A DNA stretch of 64,000 bases from assembly GCA_022800935.1 (NCBI GenBank), contig JAAWRH010000008.1, positions 35,469-99,468 of the forward strand, in the 5' to 3' direction. The position numbers were made by a program, and so were the translations under genes. Source of the stretch: Oscillospiraceae bacterium (GTDB lineage Bacteria > Bacillota > Clostridia > Oscillospirales > Ruminococcaceae). A model generated the notes under the pieces. It saw only the letters and a program-made list of their open reading frames with translations. It had not been told where the DNA came from and did no database searches. This document shows, piece by piece, positions 42,532 to 50,534 of the stretch (positions are counted from its first letter, which is position 1; each line of letters opens with the position of its first letter).

Positions 42532-44373
42532 TTACAGCCCCGCCGCCTCACGGTCCTCCTGGTTCATCTGGATATCGTATATACTCTTGTAAATTCCGTT
42601 GTTTGCCAAAAGCTGGTCATGGGAACCCATCTCAGCGATCTTCCCGTCCTCCAGAACCACGATGGTGTCCGCTTGCATCAGGGTTGTGATGCGGTGGGAA
42701 ATCAGGATGACGGTTGAATCGCCCAGGTTTTCATGAAGGGCCTTTCGGATGCTGGAATCCGTCTCCGCGTCAACGGCGGACAGGGAATCGTCAAATATCA
42801 TAATGGGGGCCTTCTGCAAAAGCATCCGGGCGATGGCCACCCGCTGCTTCTGCCCACCGGACAGGGTGACGCCCCGCTCCCCGACGATGGTGCCATAGCC
42901 GTCCTGGAAGCTCTCAATGGCGTCGTCCACACAGGCGATGGACGCAGCCCTCTTTACCTGCTCCAGCCGTTCCTCCGTAGAGGTCTGGACCGGCAGCACC
43001 GAGGCGATGTTCTCCTCTATGGTGCGGGAGAACAGGAACGGCTCCTGGAGGACCATGCCAATGTTCTGGCGGACCCAGCTCCGCTTCATGTCCTGGATAT
43101 CCACGCCGCCCACGGAGATTTTTCCGCAGCCCTCCGACAGGTCATAAAGCCGGTCCAGAAGGTGCATCAGGGTGGATTTTCCCGAACCGGTCCCGCCCAG
43201 TATGGCGAAGGTCGAACCGGCGGGGATGGTAAAGGTCACGCCGTCCAGCACGGCCTTTTCCCCCTCAAAGCGGTAGGTGACGTTCTGGAAGGAAATATCC
43301 CGGTTCATCGGCGCTTCCACGGTGTCCGGCTTATCCTTCTCCTCCTCTGAATTGAGGATATAGGCGAGACGCTCGGCGGAAACCCCCGACTTGCTCATAT
43401 CGGAGATAATGCGCCCCAGGCGGCGGATTGGCCAGGACAGTGTCTGGTTGTAGGAGAGGAACACCAGAAATTCTCCCAGGGTGATGGCTCCCCTGACCGT
43501 CTGAACGGTCCCTAGGGCAAGCACCGTCAAAATCTGCATCCCGGTAAAAAGGTCGCCTACGCCCCAGTAAGCCCCCATGATGTATCCCAGCTTGACCCAA
43601 AGCTCCGAAAAGAGGTTGTTCTTCTCGTCAAACCGTTCTATCTCGTATTTTTCCCGTCCAAAGGCCCGGACCACCCGCACACCGGTGAGGTTCTCCTGCA
43701 CCGCCGCCGACAGAACGCCCTCCGCCTCGTCGGCCTCCCGAAACCTTGCGGATATCTTTTTGTGGAAGTAGCCGGAATAGAGGGCGATAATGGGAATAAA
43801 AGCAATCGCCACCCAGGTCATCATGGCGTTCATAGGGAACATCATGGAGACCGCGAAAATCAGCAGGAACACCACCCGGCAGACCTCCAAAAGCTGGTTG
43901 GTCACAAAGCCGCGCATGGTTTCCACATCGGAGGTGCACCTTTGGATGATATCCCCCGTCTGGTTCTCCATGTGCCACTGGTAGGGCAGCTTTTGAATGT
44001 GGGAAAACAAGGCATTGCGCAGCCGGAGCACAAACCCCTCGGAGGCCTCCGAGGTGGTAAGGCGACTGACCAGGCTGCAAAGCTGCTCCAATACCGCCAC
44101 AATGACCACTGCCGCGGCGCAGAAAAACAGGTTGGAGCGGAGCCCTTCCCGGCCCCCCACCGCCTGATAGAGGTTCAGCATAAATCCGGACAGCTTGTCC
44201 GGCTCCTCCCCGATCACCGTGTCCACCGTAAACCGAATGACCTGGGGACGTAAAAAGGTGAACACATTGGCCATCATGGAGGTGAGCAGCGCGAGGATGT
44301 AAAATCTCCATGAGCCCTTTACATGCTTCAGGATGGAACGGTAATTCCCCCTGGTATTTGTGTGAGCCATCAT
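42532..44373 (-). CDS. Heterodimeric ABC exporter, subunit with degenerate Walker B
   Basis: A 613-residue fused permease-ATPase with six N-terminal membrane helices. Walker A is G-G-T-G-S-G-K-S-T, the signature is the normal L-S-G-G-Q-K-Q-R, and Walker B reads I-M-I-F-D-D-S-L-S-A-V-D, so the catalytic Glu is replaced by Asp. In the dimer with the next gene product one ATP site is active and the other is degenerate. Two ATGs stand in tandem at the start after GGAAG. The gene follows the HD-domain gene on the same strand after 134 bases. Confidence 0.93.
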   Translation of the reverse strand: MMAHTNTRGNYRSILKHVKGSWRFYILALLTSMMANVFTFLRPQVIRFTVDTVIGEEPDKLSGFMLNLYQAVGGREGLRSNLFFCAAAVVIVAVLEQLCSLVSRLTTSEASEGFVLRLRNALFSHIQKLPYQWHMENQTGDIIQRCTSDVETMRGFVTNQLLEVCRVVFLLIFAVSMMFPMNAMMTWVAIAFIPIIALYSGYFHKKISARFREADEAEGVLSAAVQENLTGVRVVRAFGREKYEIERFDEKNNLFSELWVKLGYIMGAYWGVGDLFTGMQILTVLALGTVQTVRGAITLGEFLVFLSYNQTLSWPIRRLGRIISDMSKSGVSAERLAYILNSEEEKDKPDTVEAPMNRDISFQNVTYRFEGEKAVLDGVTFTIPAGSTFAILGGTGSGKSTLMHLLDRLYDLSEGCGKISVGGVDIQDMKRSWVRQNIGMVLQEPFLFSRTIEENIASVLPVQTSTEERLEQVKRAASIACVDDAIESFQDGYGTIVGERGVTLSGGQKQRVAIARMLLQKAPIMIFDDSLSAVDAETDSSIRKALHENLGDSTVILISHRITTLMQADTIVVLEDGKIAEMGSHDQLLANNGIYKSIYDIQMNQEDREAAGL

Positions 44374-44507
44374 ATATCACTTCCAATCTTCATTCAAACA
44401 AGGTGTCAAATCAAAACTTCAGGCGTACTCCGCCAAACCGTCCCGCATGGAAAACGAAACCGTTTTGGACAGTCTGGGCAAAGATATTTACAAACAACGC
44501 GCAGCCT

Positions 44508-45110
44508 TTACACGGCAGGGCCGCGCAGATGTTTTTCCTTAATATAGGTGGACTCCAGGTCCGCCAGGTGCAGCTTAACCGCCAGAGGATACTTCTCATA
44601 GGCCAGGCTGATGGCAAAATCTCCGCCCTTGGCCGCGGAGTCAAAGCCGCCCATGTGCCAGCGGATGGCGGTGGCCTCCGCCGGTTTTAGCCTCAAAAAA
44701 CGTTCGATGAGAAAAACCGATTTCTCCCCATGCCCGTATGGGAAGGAGTCCTCCACCTGATAGAAGGGCTGTTTCTCCCAAACGCCGGTCTGCTCGTTTT
44801 TTACATTCCTTGTGGAAACCTTGTAAAACTGGGCCTTGCACAGGTCGTGGAGCAGTCCGCAGATGGCGAAGCTTTCTGGGTTGTCCTTTTCAGGGTCAAA
44901 GTGCTTTTCCATCAGCGTCTGGTAAACCATCATACTGTGGAGGACAAGCCCCTGCGCAAACGCACAATGGAACTTGGAGCTGGCGGGGGCGGTGAAAAAG
45001 TCGGTTTTCTGCATCCAGCCGAGCAGAGCGTCCGCCCCCTCGCGGGTGATGTTTTCCTGATAAATACGGATAAACTGCTCTTTGTAGTCCTGGTTCAGAT
45101 CAATTTCCAA
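44508..45110 (-). CDS. HD-domain phosphohydrolase-like protein
   Basis: A protein of about 200 residues with an HD domain: a first His in L-V-L-H-S, the metal pair in G-L-L-H-D-L-C-K, and a later Y-G-H-G-E-K-S, which together resemble HD domains of the YhaM or dGTPase-like kind. The substrate is unknown. Start choice is uncertain. The ATG at 45134 lies inside a TATAAT-like box and has no ribosome site, while a TTG at 45110 has AAAGGGG 9 bases upstream, so I take 45110. It stands between the TetM-like gene and the ABC exporter pair. Confidence 0.78.
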   Translation of the reverse strand: MEIDLNQDYKEQFIRIYQENITREGADALLGWMQKTDFFTAPASSKFHCAFAQGLVLHSMMVYQTLMEKHFDPEKDNPESFAICGLLHDLCKAQFYKVSTRNVKNEQTGVWEKQPFYQVEDSFPYGHGEKSVFLIERFLRLKPAEATAIRWHMGGFDSAAKGGDFAISLAYEKYPLAVKLHLADLESTYIKEKHLRGPAV

Positions 45111-45237
45111 CAGAACCAACCCCTTTCCAGCCATTATAATAGATTCAAATTGAAAATAAACTCAATGGGTCCGTGCGGCACGAAGCCTGAAAGCAAATGG
45201 GCATCATTTTTTGCACTCCCTCTATAACTATAAAAAA

Positions 45238-47274
45238 TCACAATAACTCTTTCGGCGTGTCCGGAGACAGATGGGCATAGGACGGCACCTCATACCACTT
45301 AACAGGAAATCCGGCACCCTTGGTGCAGAACACGCTGTCGGCGGTGTTTTCCACATCCCGGTCAAAGTCGTACCCGATCTCCGCCGTAATCTCTTGGGGG
45401 TTATGACAGGGCACGTATCCGTCAAAATCCATTGACAGCGAACCCTTTCCCCTGCTGAACCCCGCGAATTCCAGCGGGTAATCCAAAAAAGACGCGGCTG
45501 GAACCCTTGCAGCTATCCTCGCCCTGCCATTTTCCAATTCCGGGGGCTGGAAATTCCCTTTTCTCTGCTGGATATCGCTTAAAACCCGCCCCGCCAAATC
45601 CTGGGGAACCTGAACAGAAACCCGGTAAACCGGCTCCAAAAGCCGGACCTTTCCCTCCCCCAGGGCCACAGCCAGACCCTGGCGTATGGCCCGGTAGACT
45701 GCCTGGCGGAAATCTCCGCCCTCGGTGTGCTTTTCATGGGCACGGGCAGCAATCAAAACGACCTGTATGTCGGTTATCTCCGAACCGGTCATGGTCCCCA
45801 GATGGCACTTTTCCAGCACATGGGTTTCAATCAGCCGCTGCCAGTTCAGAGACAGGTCGTCGGTATGTACCCGGCTGGAAAACCGTATCCCGCTCCCCGG
45901 CTCCCCCGGCAATAACAGAAGGTGAACCTCCGCGTAATGGCGCAACGGTTCAAAATGCCCCCGCCCTATCACTGGCGCGGACAGCGTTTCCCGGTACAGA
46001 ACCCGGCAGGGTCCAAAGATAACCTCCGCCTCAAACCGCTGCCGGACACATTCGGTCAAAATTTCAAGTTGAACCTGTCCCATCACCTTCACATGAATCT
46101 CCTGCCCACCGGAGACGTTGACCGCCTGCACCTGTAAGGTGGGGTCTTCCTCCTCCAGCGTCCGGAAGATGGAAAGCAGTTCCTGAACAGGCAGCTTTTC
46201 CGGCTCCTTGGCCATCACGCGGCTTACGAGGGTGGGAACCACCTGAAAGCTGCCCTTCTGCGGGTTTTCCCCTATTGTATCTCCCGGCATGGGAGCGGTG
46301 AGACCGCAGAGGGCGCAAAGCTCCCCCGGCCCGGCAGATTGGGCTGGGGAAAATTTCTCCCCCTGGTAAAGCCGGAGCTCCGCGGCCTTTTCCTCCACAA
46401 TTTTCCCATTCCGGTCAACGCAGGCGATCCAGCTTTTAGGCCTCAACGTTCCCTGCTGCACCTTAACGGAGACCACCCGATTCCCGGCGCTGTCCCGCCT
46501 GACCTGATAGACCCTGCCTGCAAAGGGACGTTCCTTTAAATCCAAGGATTCCTCCCAGCAAAAGGCCGAAAGTCCCCTTAAAAAATCTTCAACCCCCTGC
46601 CCCAAAAGGGCGGCCCCCCGGAAGGTGGGGAAAAGCTTACGTTGGCGAAACAGCCTGCGGGACTCTGTCTCCCAAAGCACAGAGGTATCTTTTTGTTCCA
46701 CATATGCTTCAAACAACCTCTCTGAAAGAGGCGCAATTTCTTCTTTTAAACTGTCGCTCAGATCATCCCAAAGACTATTATTTACGGACAATGGGTTCGC
46801 CGTGCAGCTGCTGAAGTCCACCGCCGCGCCCTCCCGGTCCAAAAGACCGTTGATTTCCTTCAAAACGCCTTCCGGGTCCGCTCCTACCCGGTCCGTTTTG
46901 TTCAGAAAGAGGAAAGTGGGAACTTTATACTTTTCCAGTAGCCGGAAGAGGGTTTCCGTATGGCCCTGCACTCCCTCCGCGCAGCTGACGACAACCACTG
47001 CGCAGTCAATCACCTGCAAGGACCGCTCCATTTCCGCGGAGAAATCCACATGTCCCGGCGTATCCAGCAGCCAATATTCCCGCCCCTGCCAGGAGAATCT
47101 GGCCTGCCCGGAAAAGATGGTAATCCCCCTGCGCCGTTCCAGCGGATGGGTGTCCATAAAGCTGTCTCCATTATCCACCCGTCCCGCCGAGCGGATGGCA
47201 TGGGTTTGCAGCAGAAGCTGCTCGCAAAACGTTGTCTTGCCTGCGTCCACATGCGCGGCAACGCCAACCACCAT
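45238..47274 (-). CDS. TetM-like translational GTPase (EF-G/ribosomal protection superfamily)
   Basis: A 678-residue GTPase organised like EF-G and Tet(M). The G-domain has A-H-V-D-A-G-K-T-T at 7-15, R-R-G-I-T-I-F-S as switch 1, D-T-P-G-H-V-D-F and N-K-T-D. Domains II to V follow. It looks nearer to the ribosomal protection proteins than to EF-G, but identity is clearly low and the C-terminus differs: the basic helix that ends Tet(M) is missing and replaced by a segment with Cys and acidic residues. Chromosomal proteins of this type are common in clostridia; tetracycline resistance cannot be assumed. AAGGGAG precedes the ATG at 47274; the frame is open further upstream through an AT-rich promoter region. 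Confidence 0.85.
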   Translation of the reverse strand: MVVGVAAHVDAGKTTFCEQLLLQTHAIRSAGRVDNGDSFMDTHPLERRRGITIFSGQARFSWQGREYWLLDTPGHVDFSAEMERSLQVIDCAVVVVSCAEGVQGHTETLFRLLEKYKVPTFLFLNKTDRVGADPEGVLKEINGLLDREGAAVDFSSCTANPLSVNNSLWDDLSDSLKEEIAPLSERLFEAYVEQKDTSVLWETESRRLFRQRKLFPTFRGAALLGQGVEDFLRGLSAFCWEESLDLKERPFAGRVYQVRRDSAGNRVVSVKVQQGTLRPKSWIACVDRNGKIVEEKAAELRLYQGEKFSPAQSAGPGELCALCGLTAPMPGDTIGENPQKGSFQVVPTLVSRVMAKEPEKLPVQELLSIFRTLEEEDPTLQVQAVNVSGGQEIHVKVMGQVQLEILTECVRQRFEAEVIFGPCRVLYRETLSAPVIGRGHFEPLRHYAEVHLLLLPGEPGSGIRFSSRVHTDDLSLNWQRLIETHVLEKCHLGTMTGSEITDIQVVLIAARAHEKHTEGGDFRQAVYRAIRQGLAVALGEGKVRLLEPVYRVSVQVPQDLAGRVLSDIQQRKGNFQPPELENGRARIAARVPAASFLDYPLEFAGFSRGKGSLSMDFDGYVPCHNPQEITAEIGYDFDRDVENTADSVFCTKGAGFPVKWYEVPSYAHLSPDTPKELL

Positions 47275-47310
47275 AACAGCAGCTCCCTTCCAACATAATC
47301 CGCACCATTT

Positions 47311-47339
47311 AGCAAAACATATTTTCACATGTTCGTCAA
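47311..47339 (-). promoter_or_regulatory. Candidate promoter of the TetM-like gene
   Basis: On the minus strand, TTGACG (47334-47339), 17 bases, TTTGCT (47311-47316). The -35 box is good, the -10 box weak. A small AACAT...ATGTT dyad lies in the spacer. No leader-peptide attenuator like that of tetM was found in the short leader. Confidence 0.4.
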
Positions 47340-47449
47340 GGGATTTTTTACAAATTCGATAAAAAAACATACATTTCTGATACGAAAGCGGCATTTTCCT
47401 TGTTTTTTAGCCTGCACAAAAAAAATTTTTCAAAATCTCGAAAAACCCC

Positions 47450-47478
47450 TTGCATTTTTCTTCCGAATCTGCTAATAT
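47450..47478 (+). promoter_or_regulatory. Promoter of tRNA-Pro
   Basis: TTGCAT (47450-47455), 17 bases, TAATAT (47473-47478), about 40 bases upstream of the tRNA. Confidence 0.6.
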
Positions 47479-47519
47479 ATAAGAGCTGAATCCGAGAGGG
47501 CATCCTCACGGAGGAACAT

Positions 47520-47596
47520 CTGGGTATAGCGCAGATTGGTAGCGCGCTACCTTGGGGTGGTAGAGGCCGTGGGTTCAAATCCCGCTACTCAGACCA
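47520..47596 (+). tRNA. tRNA-Pro, anticodon GGG, with encoded CCA
   Basis: A complete 77-base cloverleaf. The acceptor stem pairs CTGGGTA with TACTCAG (one G-U). The anticodon stem is CTACC/GGTAG around the loop TTGGGGT, which places GGG at positions 34-36. The T-arm GTGGG-TTCAAAT-CCCGC and the discriminator A followed by CCA are present. It has its own promoter and a terminator directly after the CCA, so it is transcribed as a single gene. Confidence 0.95.
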
Positions 47597-47597
47597 A

Positions 47598-47635
47598 ATC
47601 CCGGAAGTCTTAAAATAAGGCTTCCGGGATTTTTG
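47598..47635 (+). terminator. Intrinsic terminator of tRNA-Pro
   Basis: Stem of about 10 bp, ATCCCGGAAG (47598-47607) and CTTCCGGGAT (47621-47630), followed by TTTTTG. Confidence 0.85.
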
Positions 47636-47742
47636 TATTATCATCTTTGTTAAAATCACGGGCAAAACCGCAAACATAGATTGGTGGAATTTCTTTCGGG
47701 AATGTATTATAGTTGTAATATCTCAACAGAAAGAGGTGTTCA

Positions 47743-48222
47743 GTGGTTATGTCATTGATGAGTTTAGGAAACAACTTATTTCAGGCCCGCAAAAAACGCG
47801 GCCTCTCCCAGGAGGAGGTAGCGGAAAAGCTGGGGGTAAGCCGGCAGACCATATCAAAATGGGAAACCGATGAAACCCTCCCCGACATCCAGCAGTCCAA
47901 ACAGTTGGCCCTCCTGTACCGCCTGTCCCTGGATGAGCTGATTGATTTTGACATGGATGTAGCAGAGGTTCATCAGGCCATTGAGCGGACCAGCACCGCC
48001 CTGGAAGAAAAAATCGACTGGACAAAGGCCTGGGGCAAAAAATACCCCATCCTATTGACCTACCGCCAGCAGGTGGAGGTGGAGGGATACGCCGCAGGAC
48101 TGGAGGAACTCCTTGAAAAGCTGAAACAGGAATACGGTTACAGCGAGCTGGACGCCTTCCTGATTTTGAAGGACATCCTTGCCGCCGTCTGGAAACAGAG
48201 AAAGCAGCAGGGCAAACGATGA
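47743..48222 (+). CDS. Xre-family HTH regulator
   Basis: A 159-residue protein. Residues about 8-62 form a Cro/C1-type helix-turn-helix: L-F-Q-A-R-K-K-R-G-L-S-Q-E-E-V-A-E-K-L, then V-S-R-Q-T-I-S-K-W-E-T, close to the family consensus. The rest is a charged helical tail of unknown function. The start is uncertain: GTG at 47743 has GAGG 6 bases upstream; ATGs at 47749 and 47761 are alternatives. It does not lie next to an obvious target; the gene downstream is convergent and codes for an unrecognised membrane protein. Confidence 0.88.
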   Translation: MVMSLMSLGNNLFQARKKRGLSQEEVAEKLGVSRQTISKWETDETLPDIQQSKQLALLYRLSLDELIDFDMDVAEVHQAIERTSTALEEKIDWTKAWGKKYPILLTYRQQVEVEGYAAGLEELLEKLKQEYGYSELDAFLILKDILAAVWKQRKQQGKR

Positions 48223-48267
48223 CTTTTCCCGTTTCCGGGATTTTCCAGAAAAAAACAGCGTCAGGCA

Positions 48268-48942
48268 TCATCTCTTTGATAAGCGGGAAATATGCGTCCA
48301 CTCAAAAGCCTCTCCAAAGGAAGCGCTCCTTTGCCCCAAGAGCGGGCGGATCATTTCATCCGAGGGCAGCGGAACCCCAAACCGTTTCATGGTTTCCTCC
48401 GCTTCGCCGATACGGCAGAGGCCGTCCGGGTTGTGGGCGGCCGTATCCGGCGACCATTCGCATACCATGGTATAGAGGCTGTCCAGAATGGCGTTTATGA
48501 CAATCATGCCGCTTCCGGCCTGGGTATAGAGGAGGTGAGCCCTGCCTGCTTCCTCTGAACCGCTGCCGTCGCCGCCCGCCAGAACCGCGTCCGGCATCAG
48601 TTCCCCCACAGAGTCCAGCCAGATATCCAGCCAACCGCTTTCGGAAAGCTCCGTGATGGACCACAGCCTCCCCAGAACCCACTCCCAGGCGGCAAAATCC
48701 TGATGATAAAATTTCAGGGCGTTCTCCAGGCAGAGAATGAGGTAAGCAGCCCTCCCCCGCCCGGAAACCCGGTAAAGCCGGTGGGACAAAATCCTCCGCT
48801 CCTCCTGTCGGACCTCTTTGGGGCGCATATGCTTTACGAGCCGGTACAGCAGATACAGAAAACCCGCAAACCCGGCAAAGGCGGCGGCGATGACAGCGCC
48901 GGCTATGAGCCCCCTTGCCAAAATCTGACCTATGTTTTCCAT
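48268..48942 (-). CDS. Unrecognised membrane-anchored protein
   Basis: A 224-residue protein that I do not recognise. Residues about 5-35 form one strong membrane helix (Ala/Gly/Phe-rich), followed by a short basic stretch and a mixed, probably globular part with several Trp and Cys. The composition is normal for the neighbourhood and the frame is intact, so it is likely real. The ATG at 48942 has GAAGGAT directly upstream. It is convergent with the Xre gene, with only 45 bases between the stop codons. No function is proposed. Confidence 0.65.
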   Translation of the reverse strand: MENIGQILARGLIAGAVIAAAFAGFAGFLYLLYRLVKHMRPKEVRQEERRILSHRLYRVSGRGRAAYLILCLENALKFYHQDFAAWEWVLGRLWSITELSESGWLDIWLDSVGELMPDAVLAGGDGSGSEEAGRAHLLYTQAGSGMIVINAILDSLYTMVCEWSPDTAAHNPDGLCRIGEAEETMKRFGVPLPSDEMIRPLLGQRSASFGEAFEWTHISRLSKR

Positions 48943-49039
48943 ATCCTTCGCCCCTTTTTTAGCAAGTTTGTTACATGTAAGTGAAAAAGAAGGGCAAACG
49001 ATGCTTTTGTCCGATGCCATTCCGCCTAACCTTTTTGAT

Positions 49040-49369
49040 TTATCTCTTCCGTCCCAGCTTCCCTATCAAAGCCCCCAATACGCCTAAAACCGCCCACACT
49101 GCCAGTCCCACAGCCCAAAAGGTACTGACAACCTCCTTGGCCTCCCTGATAAATCTCAGGCGGTTCTTTCTGCTCCCGCTCCTCTCCCGGCTTGGACGGC
49201 CGAGCTTGTGAATCACCTGGAAGACTGTCCGCTTAAACTCCCTGTGCAGCGTCGCATTGAGTAAAAGGGAAAGAAACGCCATCAGCGAGGAAAAATGCCA
49301 CGAAATCTTTGCGGCAGTCTGTACAGGGTTTTCACGATTGGAAACCGATTCACCTAAACGGGAAAACAT
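49040..49369 (-). CDS. Small unrecognised membrane protein
   Basis: About 109 residues with two hydrophobic segments, at roughly 30-50 and 80-103, joined by a very basic loop (many Arg and Lys). I do not recognise a family. The start at 49369 has AAAGGTG 9 bases upstream; the frame is open to 49465, but that would overlap the divergent M23 gene. It lies 97 bases upstream of the membrane protein gene at 48942 on the same strand and may be transcribed with it. The call rests on the ribosome site and on the hydrophobic pattern only. Confidence 0.5.
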   Translation of the reverse strand: MFSRLGESVSNRENPVQTAAKISWHFSSLMAFLSLLLNATLHREFKRTVFQVIHKLGRPSRERSGSRKNRLRFIREAKEVVSTFWAVGLAVWAVLGVLGALIGKLGRKR

Positions 49370-49443
49370 GATACCACACCTTTCCGCAATCATGCCGCAC
49401 TTCCCCATGGCATATAAATAAGGGAAAGCAACCATAAAGGGGG

Positions 49444-50520
49444 ATGCAGCGATTGCACGCAGCAAAACGGATATACCGTTCCACAGCCGCGCTTCTGATA
49501 TTATTCATCCTGCTTCTGACCGTCAATTATATACAAATCCGGCAGAATAAGGCAGACGAAATGGAAATGGATTCAGGCCAGCTGGCGCGGCTGGCCCAGT
49601 CTCAGGGATTTATCAAGTGGGTTGACTTCACTGTCCCCGCCTCCGCCATGGAGGACGCGCTGAAAATAGATCTCTCCACCCACGGCAGCGAGAACCACAC
49701 GGACTGGATTTTTCTGCTCTCCTACCTGGGCACAAGGTACGGCGGGGAATGGAAAAGCTATAAAAAAAGCGACCTGAACGCCCTCTGCGAGAAGCTGAAA
49801 AACGGCGAAACCCCCGAAACTCTCACAGCCAATATGAAATATTACGACTATTACCATCAGGCCTATGAAGCGGTATTGGGCGGATTTGTGGGGACCTGGC
49901 AGCGGGAGCTGCCCGACAGGGAAACCGGCATCCCCCAAAAGACGGAGGTCTATGGGCTGAAGGTGTTTTCCCCCATCGCCGAGGGATATGGCTACTCCCA
50001 TTACGACGATTTCGGCGTCTCCCGCTCCTATGGCTACCGGCGGCGGCACCTGGGCAACGACCTGCTGGGAGAGACGGGAACGCCCATTATCGCGGTGGAA
50101 TCCGGCATTGTGGAGCAGGCCGGGTGGAACCAATACGGCGGCTGGCGGATCGGCATCCGCAGCTTTGACGGCAAGCGGTACTATTACTACGCCCATCTGC
50201 GCAAGGACCACCCCTTCTGCGGGGAGCTAAAGCCCGGCGACCTGGTCCGGGGCGGGGATGTCATCGGGTATCTGGGGATGACCGGCTACAGCGCCACCGA
50301 AAACGTCAACGGGATGTCCGTCCCCCATCTTCACTTTGGGATGCAGCTTATCTTCGACGAATCCCAGAGGGAGGGAAACGGGGAAATCTGGATCGACGTT
50401 TATCAGATTGTCAAGTTCCTTGCCCGGAACCGGGCCACCGTATATCGGGATCCGGAAACCAAGGAGTTTGTACGAAAATACCAGGTGTTTGACGAACACT
50501 TTGCCGGATATTCTGATTAG
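49444..50520 (+). CDS. M23-family (LytM) peptidase, membrane-anchored
   Basis: A 358-residue protein with an N-terminal signal-anchor (about residues 12-28) and an outer domain. The C-terminal half is an M23 peptidase domain with both zinc motifs: H-L-G-N-D (HxxxD) near residue 203 and H-L-H-F-G (HxH) near 298. Such enzymes cut peptide cross-bridges of peptidoglycan, although some members act as scaffolds; the residues here look active. GGGGG stands directly before the ATG, so a TTG at 49453, 9 bases after the site, may be the true start. It is divergent from the small membrane protein and convergent with the U32 gene. Confidence 0.88.
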   Translation: MQRLHAAKRIYRSTAALLILFILLLTVNYIQIRQNKADEMEMDSGQLARLAQSQGFIKWVDFTVPASAMEDALKIDLSTHGSENHTDWIFLLSYLGTRYGGEWKSYKKSDLNALCEKLKNGETPETLTANMKYYDYYHQAYEAVLGGFVGTWQRELPDRETGIPQKTEVYGLKVFSPIAEGYGYSHYDDFGVSRSYGYRRRHLGNDLLGETGTPIIAVESGIVEQAGWNQYGGWRIGIRSFDGKRYYYYAHLRKDHPFCGELKPGDLVRGGDVIGYLGMTGYSATENVNGMSVPHLHFGMQLIFDESQREGNGEIWIDVYQIVKFLARNRATVYRDPETKEFVRKYQVFDEHFAGYSD

Positions 50521-50534
50521 GTGCTTCTGGGAGA

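Noticed and set aside
45238..47274. Acquired tetracycline resistance gene
   Set aside because: Similarity to Tet(M) is remote, the C-terminal helix is replaced, composition matches the chromosome and no mobile element is near.
47520..47596. Anticodon UGG for the proline tRNA
   Set aside because: The seven-base loop between the CTACC/GGTAG stem is TTGGGGT, which puts GGG at positions 34-36.
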